In this document: positions 1 to 8,400 of the stretch, one piece after another
How the letters are laid out: every line of letters starts with the position of its first letter
Numbering within the stretch: position 1 is the first letter of the stretch
Origin: Cyclobacteriaceae bacterium
Lineage (GTDB): Bacteria; Bacteroidota; Bacteroidia; Cytophagales; Cyclobacteriaceae
DNA length: 44,499 bases
Direction of reading: 5' to 3'
Assembly (NCBI GenBank): GCA_947458475.1
Contig: CANGZP010000013.1
Span: forward strand, 1-44,499
The notes under the pieces: generated by a model
Seen by the model: the letters and a program-made list of their open reading frames with translations, nothing else
Databases searched by the model: none
What the model was told of the DNA's origin: nothing
Position numbers and translations under genes: made by a program

Positions 1-342
1 GACATCGACATGAGCGTATCCAAGCGCTATGGCATGCTGCAACCAGGAGAAAGCGAAACTGCTGCTGTGCGCGCCGTCTTCTTTATCGATCCAAATGGAA
101 AAATCAGGTTGATCATGTACTATCCCCTCAACGTGGGACGCAACATGGAAGAGATCAAGCGCTCACTCATTGCCTTGCAAGCAGCAGACAAATACAAAGT
201 TGCCCTGCCACTCAACTGGGTTCCTGGTGACAAAGCAATCGTTCCTCCTCCTAAAACGGTTAGCGAAATGATTGAACGCGAAGCAAGCGATTACGAGATG
301 GTGGACTTTTACTTAGCGAAAAAGGACATCCCAACAACTTAA
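1..342 (+). CDS. 1-Cys peroxiredoxin (Prx6-like), C-terminal part
   Basis: The reading frame is open from the first base, so the gene starts outside the window and only the last 113 codons are present. The visible part contains the RAVFFIDPNGKIR strand and the YYPLNVGRN segment, followed by the extended C-terminal dimerisation region (ALPLNWVPGDKAIVPPP) typical of Prx6/AhpC-TSA 1-Cys peroxiredoxins, thiol peroxidases that reduce H2O2 and organic peroxides in the cytoplasm. The peroxidatic Cys lies in the missing N-terminal part and cannot be checked. A strong intrinsic terminator follows the stop codon by about 30 bases, so this is the last gene of its transcript. Confidence 0.88.
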   Translation, partial: DIDMSVSKRYGMLQPGESETAAVRAVFFIDPNGKIRLIMYYPLNVGRNMEEIKRSLIALQAADKYKVALPLNWVPGDKAIVPPPKTVSEMIEREASDYEMVDFYLAKKDIPTT

Positions 343-373
343 TTTAGGTTATCTGGTTGATTTAACTCGAAAG

Positions 374-403
374 CCTTCACAAAATATTTGTGAAGGTTTT
401 TTC
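374..403 (+). terminator. Intrinsic terminator after the peroxiredoxin gene
   Basis: A perfect 10-bp stem (CCTTCACAAA, 374-383, pairing with 387-396) with an ATA loop is followed directly by a run of six T. It lies 32 bases after the peroxiredoxin stop codon. Confidence 0.85.
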
Positions 404-553
404 ATTTTTAACCACCAAATCCAAATCTTTTGAAACCGAGAATTAAAAATTTAAAAAAACCACATTTGTAATTTTTTACAGAAATTTCTAAAAAACCAAA
501 TCGATTTTAAACCACCTTTTATAATTTTTATGATTTGTGAAGATTTTTTTAAT

Positions 554-586
554 AAAAAAAGGAGTCGATTTCAGAAAACCGACTCC
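554..586 (-). terminator. Minus-strand terminator-like hairpin
   Basis: GGAGTCG (561-567) pairs perfectly with CGACTCC (580-586). Read on the minus strand the hairpin is followed by seven T (the A run at 554-560). It therefore ends minus-strand transcripts, although no convincing minus-strand gene lies immediately upstream. It overlaps the stop codon of the 571-783 frame. Confidence 0.6.
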
Positions 587-783
587 CGATTTGGGGTTAT
601 TGTTAATGGATCAAAACCATATAAACTTCTGCAAAATGCTGGGTTGAGCACTAATTCCTTGCGATAAAGTTTCTTAAACCTATGCAATCGATTGTATTTA
701 TCAAAATTTCGGAAAAGATTTTCTAAATAAAATTTCAATGGACGTACTAGTTCAAAAATGAATAAACTTGGCTCTTTTTCCAC
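571..783 (-). CDS. Doubtful small ORF, possible gene remnant
   Basis: This is a 70-codon frame with only a GTG start, immediately preceded in frame by a stop codon (TAA). The product would be basic and aromatic-rich, with no recognised domain or signal peptide. The only support for a real gene is the terminator hairpin that overlaps its stop codon. The low-complexity AT-rich composition argues against coding. It may be the degraded end of a former gene or simply untranslated sequence. Confidence 0.2.
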   Translation of the reverse strand: MEKEPSLFIFELVRPLKFYLENLFRNFDKYNRLHRFKKLYRKELVLNPAFCRSLYGFDPLTITPNRESVF

Positions 784-883
784 TTAAAATGGAAATTGCC
801 AAAATCCTGAAAAGAGTGTATCGATACGATTACCTATTGAATTTTATCTCTATTTTTAATTTGAAACCCTAAAGCACTGTTCC

Positions 884-1603
884 ATGGAATCAGAAATCCA
901 CCTTGAAAACACCCGATTTGGCAAGCTGCAAGAGTACCTCAAAGAATTTGTTTATGGGGGAATAGATGGTGCAGTGACCACCTTTGCAGTGGTTGCTGGA
1001 GGATTTGGAGCAAATTTGGATACGGGTATTCTCCTTATTTTAGGCTTCGCCAATCTGCTCGCAGATGGGTTCTCCATGTCTGTAGGCGCTTATCTAGCTG
1101 CAAAAAGTGAACGCGACACCTACGACAAACACGAAAAAATTGAATACTGGGAAATTGAAAATCTCCCGGAGATTGAGCGAGCTGAAATAGAGGAGATCTA
1201 TGCCGCAAAGGGATTTAAAGGAGAACTGTTGCAACAGGTAGTCGACCACATCTGTGCGGACAAGAAACTCTGGGTGGACGAAATGATGAAGGACGAACTA
1301 GGCATGATGCGTGACTCCAAAAGCCCTTTCAAAATTGGAGCCGCTACCTTTGCATCCTTTATTCTCGTTGGGCTCATTCCGCTAACCGTGTACCTCTGGA
1401 ACTTTTTCTTTCCCACCGAGATCAACCTCTTTTTCTGGACCAGCCTACTCACTGGCCTAGCCTTCTTTCTGGTGGGCTGGCTTAAAAGTTCAGTCAACCA
1501 AACTTCTGCAGTACGTGGAATTTCTGAAACAGTTCTTTTGGGCCTTTTAGCGGCTGTGGTCGCTTACTTTGTGGGAGATGTGTTGGAGAAATTTTTTATG
1601 TGA
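884..1603 (+). CDS. VIT1/CCC1 family membrane protein (predicted Fe/Mn transporter)
   Basis: The 239-residue protein fits the VIT1/CCC1 family, which moves Fe2+ or Mn2+ out of the cytosol. The conserved first helix (YGGIDGAVTTFAVVAG, about residues 23-38) and second helix (GFANLLADGFSMSVGAYLA, about 54-72) are present. They are followed by the charged cytoplasmic domain with repeated Glu residues (about 78-145) that binds metal in plant and protozoan homologues, then three more hydrophobic segments (about 150-170, 180-200 and 213-235). The start is the ATG at 884, which gives the usual short cytoplasmic N-terminus. The gene stands alone: a minus-strand gene follows. The metal specificity cannot be read from the sequence. 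Confidence 0.9.
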   Translation: MESEIHLENTRFGKLQEYLKEFVYGGIDGAVTTFAVVAGGFGANLDTGILLILGFANLLADGFSMSVGAYLAAKSERDTYDKHEKIEYWEIENLPEIERAEIEEIYAAKGFKGELLQQVVDHICADKKLWVDEMMKDELGMMRDSKSPFKIGAATFASFILVGLIPLTVYLWNFFFPTEINLFFWTSLLTGLAFFLVGWLKSSVNQTSAVRGISETVLLGLLAAVVAYFVGDVLEKFFM

Positions 1604-1715
1604 TTGAAAAACTTTTCAATGGCTGACGGTCAACGGTCCACAGCTCACTTAATTTAACTTCAAAACTTATTTTTATTAGTGAGTGGTGAAAAAGCGGAAA
1701 ATCAAGTTTAACAAA

Positions 1716-2834
1716 CTAGCGATTCTCCATCTTTCCACTAGATCTTTTTTTACCCAATTCGGATTTCTGTTCGTTTTCCGCATTGGTGGAAGCAGCAGCC
1801 AATTCAGATGCATAAAAATGAGTGGACTTGAAGTAGCTCAGGCGGGCTTCTGACTCCCCACTTGCACGCTGCCATTTTTCCTGCTTGTATAGTTTGACTT
1901 TGTCCTCATGCAACTCCAAGAGTTCATCGTAAGGACCTCGAGCGGAAATCAACTTGACGAAAATCGGGGCTGTTTCAATGGCTATGAAAAGCAGGACTAA
2001 AAATAGCTGGGCAGTAGCCATGGCTTCACTTTCCGCAGTAAGCTTTGCCAGACCATCCATTCGCGCAGCAAAACCATCAAATCCATCGATGCCAGGAACT
2101 TGTTTCTCAAATTCAATTTGCCGCTTGACTCGGAACGCTTCAATTTGGGTGTTTAAGTCCAGAATACGCGATTGATTGCTTTTCATCAACTCTTCCAAAG
2201 CCTTCTGAGCCGCATCCAACTGTTGCTCCTTTTTCTTAGCATTTGTACCCAAGCCCACCTTCCCGCTGGTGCTCGCTGTTTTCTCCCCAAAACGTTCGGC
2301 ATCGTATTCTTGCTGCAACTTGTCTCGATAGTCTCGTGACTGCCTTTCTTCTTCCTTTAGTCCTTCCTTTTCTCCTTCCAAAGCTTGGATTTCAGGAAAT
2401 CCTTTGGCTAAGCTATCCTTGGACTGGTAGATGAAAGCAATCTTTTGTTGGTCCAATTTCCGGTTGATCTCCCGCTCAAAGAGTTTCAACTCCAAGGGCT
2501 TAGAAATCACAAGAGCCAAAAGCAGGGCCAAAACTAGTCGAGGAAGGGCTAGTTTCCACTCAGACCAGCCCTCTGCTTTCTTGCGCATGCTGGAAACAAT
2601 AAATCGATCCAAATTAAAAATCATCGCTCCCCAGAGCAGTCCAAAAAACAAGGCGATTCCCCAAGTTTGAAAAACGGTGTAGAGTGCATAAAATCCAGCT
2701 AAAGCGGCAAACAACCCTGTAAAAAAGACAGTTGCACCGATCCCTACATATTTGGTCGACTCTGTGGATACTTTTTGAAGGATGGAAAAATTTGCACCGC
2801 TGCAAAACCAGAAAAATCGGGTGAGTACCTGCAT
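1716..2834 (-). CDS. DUF4407 domain-containing membrane protein
   Basis: This is a 372-residue protein from the ATG at 2832-2834 (MQVLTRFFWFCSG), the usual N-terminus of the family. The longer frame to 2885 has only a TTG start and adds an atypical extension. Two N-terminal transmembrane helices (about 28-50 and 55-75) and one or two more (about 90-110, 270-292) flank a long charged, Gln/Glu/Lys-rich coiled-coil segment (about 130-245). DUF4407 proteins are widespread in Bacteroidota and have no established function. The gene is monocistronic by position, convergent with VIT1 and divergent from the SGNH hydrolase gene. Confidence 0.85.
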   Translation of the reverse strand: MQVLTRFFWFCSGANFSILQKVSTESTKYVGIGATVFFTGLFAALAGFYALYTVFQTWGIALFFGLLWGAMIFNLDRFIVSSMRKKAEGWSEWKLALPRLVLALLLALVISKPLELKLFEREINRKLDQQKIAFIYQSKDSLAKGFPEIQALEGEKEGLKEEERQSRDYRDKLQQEYDAERFGEKTASTSGKVGLGTNAKKKEQQLDAAQKALEELMKSNQSRILDLNTQIEAFRVKRQIEFEKQVPGIDGFDGFAARMDGLAKLTAESEAMATAQLFLVLLFIAIETAPIFVKLISARGPYDELLELHEDKVKLYKQEKWQRASGESEARLSYFKSTHFYASELAAASTNAENEQKSELGKKRSSGKMENR

Positions 2835-3054
2835 GTATTGGATAGTTTTATGGATCTTTTTTGAATGATGCGAAAACACGACCAAAAACCTACAAGTGCT
2901 TAATTTCCAAACAACACCCCTCTAAATAGCTTCGAATAGGCATTAAATCATTTTGCCCACTTCTTCAAACCTATGACACAGCCGGAACTATTGTTCAGTT
3001 TCGTTCAGAAGATTGATCGATTTTGGTTCACTAATTTTTAGTAGGTTTGAAAAC

Positions 3055-3708
3055 ATGAAAAAAACAATTTCCCTTTACCTGGTTTTTCTGCTGGCATTCA
3101 CCGCAAGCTTTGGACAGCAGCACCCTTTCGAAGCAGAAGTACGGCTCCTGAGCCAGCGATTGGATAGCTTGGGATGGAGCAGTGGTGGAACTGTTTTCAC
3201 GGGAAGCTCAACCATCAAGTTATGGCGTAGCCTTCCGCAGCTAAGCCAGGGAGTAGAAGTCATCAACACTGGATTTGGAGGTTCAAAAGCAGCTGACTTG
3301 GAACGCTATCTTTATCCGCTGGTGCTGAAGTTTGATCCGAATCGGGTGTTTATCTACGAAGGGGATAACGACCTCTGGGCAGATATCCCGGCGGAAGAAA
3401 TTCTAAATAGCCTCAATCAAATCGTGAATCGAATCCATATTGTGAATCCCCAAACCGAAATCATTCTAATTGGAGCTAAACCAAGCCCTTCTCGCTGGGA
3501 GAAAAAAGAGGCCTACTTGACTTTCAATCGTCTACTCAGTACTTATTGTGAGCAAAAAGAAAACGTGGACTATCTGGATACTTGGAAAGCATTGACTGAC
3601 TCTAGCGGATCTCCAAGACCAGAATTGTATGTCAAGGACCAGCTCCATCTCAATGAAGCAGGGTATAAAATTTGGGAGCAAATTTTTAGTCCATTTTTTA
3701 CCAAGTAA
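3055..3708 (+). CDS. Secreted SGNH/GDSL-type hydrolase
   Basis: The start is placed at the ATG at 3055, which opens a classical signal peptide (MKKTISLYLVFLLAFTASFG, cleavage near Gln21). An upstream in-frame ATG at 3013 would hide it. The mature 197 residues carry SGNH-hydrolase blocks: a variant nucleophile block FTGSSTIKLW (GSS in place of GDS), the Gly block NTGFGGSKAAD, the Asn block GDNDLW and the catalytic DQLHLNEAGY near the C-terminus. Enzymes of this type are periplasmic or secreted esterases acting on acylated sugars or lipids; the substrate is unknown. A hairpin follows the stop codon. Confidence 0.85.
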   Translation: MKKTISLYLVFLLAFTASFGQQHPFEAEVRLLSQRLDSLGWSSGGTVFTGSSTIKLWRSLPQLSQGVEVINTGFGGSKAADLERYLYPLVLKFDPNRVFIYEGDNDLWADIPAEEILNSLNQIVNRIHIVNPQTEIILIGAKPSPSRWEKKEAYLTFNRLLSTYCEQKENVDYLDTWKALTDSSGSPRPELYVKDQLHLNEAGYKIWEQIFSPFFTK

Positions 3709-3747
3709 CTCCAAAGTGTTCGTTCATCGAACGTGGAGGGTATTTTA
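3709..3747 (+). terminator. Possible terminator after the SGNH hydrolase
   Basis: GTTCG (3718-3722) pairs with CGAAC (3728-3732), with flanking CTCC and GGAG able to extend the stem, then a short T-rich tail (TATTTTATT). The stem is interrupted and the T run broken, so the call is tentative. Confidence 0.4.
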
Positions 3748-3895
3748 TTGAACTTGATTGGTTGTGCAACTCTTGCAGCTAAACTACCTTTTCTTACTGA
3801 ATCAGGATTCCATGAACCTCAAAACAAGGCCAAATCCACAAGAAAACCCGCGAGAAACTTAATAGCTGGATAACCTTACTACCAAATATTATTCG

Positions 3896-3903
3896 TACTT
3901 TTG
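3896..3903 (+). promoter_or_regulatory. Probable -7 promoter element of typA
   Basis: TACTTTTG matches the Bacteroidota -7 consensus TAnnTTTG and lies 20 bases before the typA ATG. No clear TTG is present at the expected -33 distance, so only the -7 half is supported. Confidence 0.45.
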
Positions 3904-3923
3904 CGCCTTCAATTAGGCAAACC

Positions 3924-5729
3924 ATGCAGAAAATTCGGAATATCGCGATCATCGCACACGTTGACCACGGTAAAACTACCCTCGTGGATAAGATCATCCA
4001 CGTATCAAAAATCTTCAGAGAAAATCAACAATTTGAAGACCTCATCCTCGACAACAACGACCTTGAGCGTGAGCGCGGAATCACCATTCTCTCTAAGAAT
4101 GTGTCCGTACGCTACAGAGATCATAAAATCAACATCATTGATACCCCGGGTCACGCCGACTTTGGTGGAGAAGTAGAGCGCGTACTCAAAATGGCAGACG
4201 GTGTAATCCTACTCGTAGATGCCTTTGAAGGTCCAATGCCACAAACCCGTTTCGTATTGGGCAAAGCCTTGGCCCTTGGCCTTACCCCTATCGTGGTAGT
4301 AAACAAGGTCGACAAAGAAAACTGCAGACCTGACGAAGTGTATGAATCCGTGTTTGAACTCATGTTCAACTTGGATGCTACCGAAGAGCAATTGGAATTC
4401 CAAACCCTCTACGGTTCAGCAAAGCAAAACTGGATGGGTCCAGATTGGAAAAACCCAACCGATTCCATCCTGCCTTTGTTGGATGCGATTATCGACCACA
4501 TTCCAGCTCCAAAAATTGAAGAAGGAACTTTGCAAATGCAAATCACTTCCTTGGATTACTCCAACTTTGTGGGACGTATCGCCATTGGACGTATCGCTCG
4601 TGGAACGATCTCCGAAAACCAGCAGATTGCCCTTTGCAAGGCTGACGGATCAATCAAAAAGATGCGCGTAAAAGAATTGCACACCTTTGAAGGTCTAGGA
4701 AAAAATAAAGTTCAAAGTGTAACAGCAGGAGATATTTGCGCGGTCACTGGTATTGAGGATTTCGAAATCGGTGACACCGTTGCTGATGTAGAAAATCCTG
4801 AGCCATTGAAGCGTATCTCCATCGATGAGCCTACGATGAACATGTTATTCACCATCAATAACTCTCCATTCTTTGGTAAGGAAGGTAAATTCGTTACCTC
4901 ACGTCACCTGAGAGACCGTTTGATGAAGGAAACTGAGAAAAACTTGGCGCTTCGTGTCGAATCTACCGATTCAGAAGATCGTTTCTTGGTGTACGGCCGA
5001 GGCATTCTTCACTTGTCCGTATTGATCGAGACCATGCGTAGAGAAGGTTACGAACTTCAAGTAGGCCAGCCGCAGGTAATCTTCAAGGACATTGACGGCA
5101 TCAAGTGTGAGCCGATTGAAACTCTGGTAGTAGATGTGCCTCAGGAAACTGCCGGCAAGGTGATTGAATTGGCAACCCAGCGTAAAGGCGAGTTGCTTAT
5201 CATGGAACCGAAGGGAGATCTTCAGCACTTGGAGTTTAAAATTCCTTCAAGGGGTCTAATTGGACTTCGAAATAACGTGCTTACCGCTACCCAAGGTGAG
5301 GCGATCATGAATCACCGTTTTACCGCTTACGAGCCCTTCAAAGGACCTATCCCAGGTAGAATCAACGGTTCCTTGATCTCCATGGAAGGGGGTCAGTGCA
5401 CGGCTTACGCCATCGACAAATTGCAGGATCGCGGGGTATTCTTTATCGAGCCAGGTGACGACTTGTACACCGGTCAGGTAATTGGCGAACATTCTCGAGA
5501 CAACGACATCGTAGTCAATGTGCAAAAAGGCAAGAAATTGACCAACATGCGTGCTTCCGGTTCCGATGACAACGTTCGAATCGCTCCTCCAAAGCGTTTC
5601 TCCTTGGAAGAATCCATGGAATACATCCAGAAAGATGAGTACTTGGAGATCACTCCTAAGTCTATCCGTATGCGTAAGATCTATTTGGACGAAAACGAAA
5701 GAACTAGAATGGCAAAAAAGGAGGATTAA
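3924..5729 (+). CDS. typA: Ribosome-associated translational GTPase TypA/BipA
   Basis: This is the full-length 601-residue TypA/BipA, a GTPase that binds the 70S ribosome and helps ribosome assembly and translation under stress. The GTP-binding motifs are intact: P-loop AHVDHGKT (11-18), switch region RERGIT (49-54), DTPGH (73-77) and NKVD (127-130). The EF-G-like domain II, domain III/V and the TypA-specific C-terminal domain follow (for example the GLIGLRNNVLTATQGEA segment). The ATG at 3924 lies 20 bases after a TAnnTTTG box. The gene is monocistronic, with a strong terminator after it. Confidence 0.97.
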   Translation: MQKIRNIAIIAHVDHGKTTLVDKIIHVSKIFRENQQFEDLILDNNDLERERGITILSKNVSVRYRDHKINIIDTPGHADFGGEVERVLKMADGVILLVDAFEGPMPQTRFVLGKALALGLTPIVVVNKVDKENCRPDEVYESVFELMFNLDATEEQLEFQTLYGSAKQNWMGPDWKNPTDSILPLLDAIIDHIPAPKIEEGTLQMQITSLDYSNFVGRIAIGRIARGTISENQQIALCKADGSIKKMRVKELHTFEGLGKNKVQSVTAGDICAVTGIEDFEIGDTVADVENPEPLKRISIDEPTMNMLFTINNSPFFGKEGKFVTSRHLRDRLMKETEKNLALRVESTDSEDRFLVYGRGILHLSVLIETMRREGYELQVGQPQVIFKDIDGIKCEPIETLVVDVPQETAGKVIELATQRKGELLIMEPKGDLQHLEFKIPSRGLIGLRNNVLTATQGEAIMNHRFTAYEPFKGPIPGRINGSLISMEGGQCTAYAIDKLQDRGVFFIEPGDDLYTGQVIGEHSRDNDIVVNVQKGKKLTNMRASGSDDNVRIAPPKRFSLEESMEYIQKDEYLEITPKSIRMRKIYLDENERTRMAKKED

Positions 5730-5750
5730 TTCTCACTTAAGCTAGGCAAC

Positions 5751-5785
5751 AAAGTCCTTCTCCTGATAGAGAAGGACTTTTTTTT
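5751..5785 (+). terminator. Intrinsic terminator of typA
   Basis: A perfect 12-bp stem (AAAGTCCTTCTC, 5751-5762, with 5769-5780) and a 6-base loop are followed by an uninterrupted T run to 5785. It begins 22 bases after the typA stop codon. Confidence 0.9.
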
Positions 5786-5941
5786 ATGAAAACATTTTTT
5801 TTTGGAGCTGAGTTGCGAAAATTATTGAAAGCGGGTTCCATCTTCAGTTTTCTAGGTAGACAAAGCAATTAATTTTTTTATATTTATCCCCTGCTGTCTA
5901 CCTCTTTGAGATCACATTGAAGTAGTAGGCAGTCAATTCTC

Positions 5942-6337
5942 ATGAATTCACGACGAAAATTTATTCAAACTCTTGGAGCTGCCAGTGCGATAAGCCTAGT
6001 CTCTATCCCATTTAGCCAATCTAACCCTATGCCTACGCAAAAAATCATTCACCAAGTTTATTTCTGGCTACATAAAGAATCTGATGTAGAAGAATTTCTA
6101 AAAGATGCAGTTCCCATGCTGGGACGCTGCAAAGATGTGATTCAATTTTACCAGGGAGTTCCTGCTCCGACAGAGAAAAGAGATGTCGTAGACCATAGCT
6201 TCCATGTGTCCTGCAGCCTCTTTTTTGATTCATTAGCAGGACAAGCAGCCTACCAAAAAGACCCACTTCATTTGGAGTTTATCGCCAAGTACTCCTCTTT
6301 TTGGAAAAGTGTAAAGGTGTACGACATCCTACTATAA
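5942..6337 (+). CDS. Dabb-family (stress-responsive A/B barrel) protein with Tat-like signal
   Basis: The 131-residue protein starts with NSRRKFIQTLGAASA, a twin-arginine-type signal (SRRKF then a hydrophobic stretch), predicting export in folded form. The remainder (about 32-131) fits the dimeric alpha/beta-barrel Dabb domain: IIHQVYFWLH strand, a helix ending LGRC, then HSFHVSCSLFFDSLAGQAAYQ and a C-terminal FWKSVKVYDIL strand. Dabb proteins of Bacteroidota are common and mostly uncharacterised. A tatA gene lies elsewhere in this window (39.2 kb). Followed after 47 bases by the S41 protease gene on the same strand. Confidence 0.8.
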   Translation: MNSRRKFIQTLGAASAISLVSIPFSQSNPMPTQKIIHQVYFWLHKESDVEEFLKDAVPMLGRCKDVIQFYQGVPAPTEKRDVVDHSFHVSCSLFFDSLAGQAAYQKDPLHLEFIAKYSSFWKSVKVYDILL

Positions 6338-6384
6338 AACAAGAATTAAAATTTTACGTTTAGAATAAAAATTACTCGACTCCT

Positions 6385-7722
6385 ATGAAAAAAATAATTT
6401 GGATAAGCGCTTGGTTGTGGATAGGCTTATGGTCTTGCACACCTACGGAAGAACCCACAACTGTGGCTCCAACCCCAGATAAACCAGTGGTAGATGAAGT
6501 CAAAAAAGCCATTGTGGATGTGATGCGTGAATGGTATTTCTGGAATGGACAAATCCCAACTACGGTAGATTTAACCAAATATGCTTCCAATGCTGCTCTT
6601 TTAGATGGTATAATTAACAAACCAATCGACCGTTTTTCATATTTGACTACGCAGGAAGCCTTCAATAATTCTTTTGTGGGAAGAAATGCCGGTCATGGTT
6701 TTGGATTTGCGTTTACTGCAGATGAAAAGCTCTATGTGTCCTTTGTATTTGCTGAGTCTCCGGCAGGATTAGACGGTTGGAAAAGAGGTTGGGAAATCAC
6801 TCAAATCAATGACAAGCCGATTGCAGATTACAAAACCTCAACAGGAGGATATGATTTCAAACTAGGAGGATCTGACCCAGGAATCATCAATAAATTTACG
6901 TTCAAGCTACCAGATGGCACCATCACTACCCGTACCAACGTAAAAGCCGAATACCAGTCCAATTCCGTTTTGGACCAGCGCGTAATTCAGGTAGACACCA
7001 AAAAAGTAGGTTACTGGGCCTACCAAAGCTTCAAGGCAACTGCTGGATTGAGCCCGACGCGAAGTGCTGAAGTACAGACTAGCATGGAGTTTTTTCAGAA
7101 TCAAGGAGTCCAAGAACTCATCATCGACCTTCGCTACAATGGGGGCGGATCCGTTGCAGTTGCTGAGCAGATTTGTAATTACCTAATTCAGACATCCAAC
7201 AATTCCAAGTTGATGTACACCAACAAGTTGAACGCCATGAAAACCGCTCAAAATACCTCTCGGAATTTCAACAAAATTGGAACCATCAACTTGAGTCGTG
7301 TCATCTTCTTGACTTCACGAAGCTCCGCATCCGCATCCGAATTGATCATCAATGCACTAGAGCCCTACATGCAGGTGGTGCTTATTGGAGACAATACCTT
7401 TGGTAAACCAGTGGGCTCGTTCCCACTATCTAGTTACAACCGCATTCTTCAAACCAATAATGTGGAAGTGGTACCAATTACTTTCGCGATTGCTAATGCA
7501 GCAGGAAAAGCTGAATATTTCGACGGATTCCCTGCCAACTTTAAAGTGGGTGATAGCCCTCAATTTGGCTGGGGAGATGTGAAAGACCTTCGTTTAGCTG
7601 CAGCGATTCAGTACATCCGAACAGGCACAGTGGGTAACCGCATGAGAGATACTTACTACAAGCCTACATGGGAAATGATCGATGCTTTCAAAGGATTGCA
7701 ACAAGAATTCCCTGTCTTCTAA
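6385..7722 (+). CDS. S41 family (C-terminal processing) protease, lipoprotein
   Basis: The 445-residue protein begins with a lipoprotein signal (hydrophobic stretch then LWSC, Cys18), so it is probably membrane-anchored. A short N-terminal helical region (about 37-95), a degenerate PDZ-like domain (about 105-190, GFGFAFTADEKLYVSFVF) and the S41 catalytic domain follow. The catalytic part includes LRYNGGGS, the nucleophile motif SSASASE (residues 313-319) and the TFGKPVG segment that supplies the catalytic Lys. S41 enzymes cleave proteins near the C-terminus in the periplasm; the substrate here is unknown. The gene ends in a terminator shared with the convergent his genes. Confidence 0.9.
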   Translation: MKKIIWISAWLWIGLWSCTPTEEPTTVAPTPDKPVVDEVKKAIVDVMREWYFWNGQIPTTVDLTKYASNAALLDGIINKPIDRFSYLTTQEAFNNSFVGRNAGHGFGFAFTADEKLYVSFVFAESPAGLDGWKRGWEITQINDKPIADYKTSTGGYDFKLGGSDPGIINKFTFKLPDGTITTRTNVKAEYQSNSVLDQRVIQVDTKKVGYWAYQSFKATAGLSPTRSAEVQTSMEFFQNQGVQELIIDLRYNGGGSVAVAEQICNYLIQTSNNSKLMYTNKLNAMKTAQNTSRNFNKIGTINLSRVIFLTSRSSASASELIINALEPYMQVVLIGDNTFGKPVGSFPLSSYNRILQTNNVEVVPITFAIANAAGKAEYFDGFPANFKVGDSPQFGWGDVKDLRLAAAIQYIRTGTVGNRMRDTYYKPTWEMIDAFKGLQQEFPVF

Positions 7723-7733
7723 ATCAGAAAATG

Positions 7734-7783
7734 AAGTCACAAAAAAAGAGCTTGAGGTACCTCAAGCTCTTTTTTTGTGACTT
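7734..7783. terminator. Bidirectional terminator between the S41 protease and hisIE
   Basis: This is a perfect 50-bp palindrome centred between 7758 and 7759. The core stem GAGCTTGAGG is flanked by an A run (7741-7747) on one side and a T run (7770-7776) on the other, so it gives a GC stem plus U tract in both directions. It lies between convergent stop codons at 7722 and 7796. Confidence 0.92.
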
Positions 7784-7795
7784 TCAAATCCGGAA

Positions 7796-8392
7796 TTATT
7801 TTGAATGCCGCTGCTTAAGTACGGCAACCACCTCGTCTAAGGAATAATTCTTTGCTTCAAGTAACACGAGGTAGTGGAAAAGCAAGTCTGCCGCCTCTCC
7901 TAGGAAAAGCTCCTTATTGTCATCTTTTGCCTCGATCACCAGTTCCACCGCTTCTTCTCCTACTTTCTGAGCCAGCTTATTGATTCCTTTTGCAAAAAGA
8001 CTGGAAGTGTAGGATGCTGCACTCGGATTTTCTTTGCGCTCTTTAATAATTCCACGAAGTTGGTCGATGAATGCAGTTTGAGAACTATTGGATTCCTCAA
8101 AACAAGTATCTGCTCCCGTATGGCAAACTGGTCCAAGGGGCTTGGCTTTGACTAAGATCGCATCCCCATCACAATCTTCCTGCATGCTGACCACTTCCAA
8201 AAAATTGCCTGAGGTCTCTCCTTTGGTCCACAATCTATTTTTGCTGCGCGAGAAAAAAGTAACTCTGCCCGACTTCTCCGTTTTGGCCAAGGCAGCTTCA
8301 TTCATGTAGCCTAGCATCAATACCTTTCCAGTAAATGCATCCTGAACTACCGCCGGAATGAGGCCCTCCATCTTTTTAAAATCAATATTCAT
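7796..8392 (-). CDS. hisIE: Bifunctional phosphoribosyl-AMP cyclohydrolase / phosphoribosyl-ATP pyrophosphatase (HisIE)
   Basis: A 198-residue fusion catalyses steps 2 and 3 of histidine synthesis (PR-ATP to PR-AMP, then opening of the adenine ring). The N-terminal HisI domain (about 1-108) shows VLMLGYMNEAAL, the RSKNRLWTKGETSGN block and the metal-binding DCDGDA and VCHTGADTCF cysteines. The C-terminal HisE domain (about 112-196) shows the YTSSLFAKGINKLAQKVGEEAVE helix. The start is the ATG at 8390-8392; the longer frame begins with TTG. It is the last gene of the his group and is separated from hisF by 265 bases of repeats. Confidence 0.95.
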   Translation of the reverse strand: MNIDFKKMEGLIPAVVQDAFTGKVLMLGYMNEAALAKTEKSGRVTFFSRSKNRLWTKGETSGNFLEVVSMQEDCDGDAILVKAKPLGPVCHTGADTCFEESNSSQTAFIDQLRGIIKERKENPSAASYTSSLFAKGINKLAQKVGEEAVELVIEAKDDNKELFLGEAADLLFHYLVLLEAKNYSLDEVVAVLKQRHSK

Positions 8393-8400
8393 TTTCAAAT

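Larger units (their letters stand above)
404..883. other. AT-rich intergenic region
   Basis: Between the peroxiredoxin terminator and the VIT1 gene lie about 480 bases of mostly AT-rich DNA. The region holds a minus-strand terminator-like hairpin (554-586), a doubtful 70-codon minus-strand frame (571-783) and a possible plus-strand promoter close to VIT1 (TTG at 837-839 and a TTAATTTG box at 856-863, spacing 16, one mismatch to TAnnTTTG). Nothing else was recognised. Confidence 0.5.

Noticed and set aside
1603-1620. ATTGAAAA-AC-TTTTCAAT hairpin after the VIT1 gene as terminator
   Set aside because: The stem is AT-rich and lacks a following T run, so it is too weak to call.
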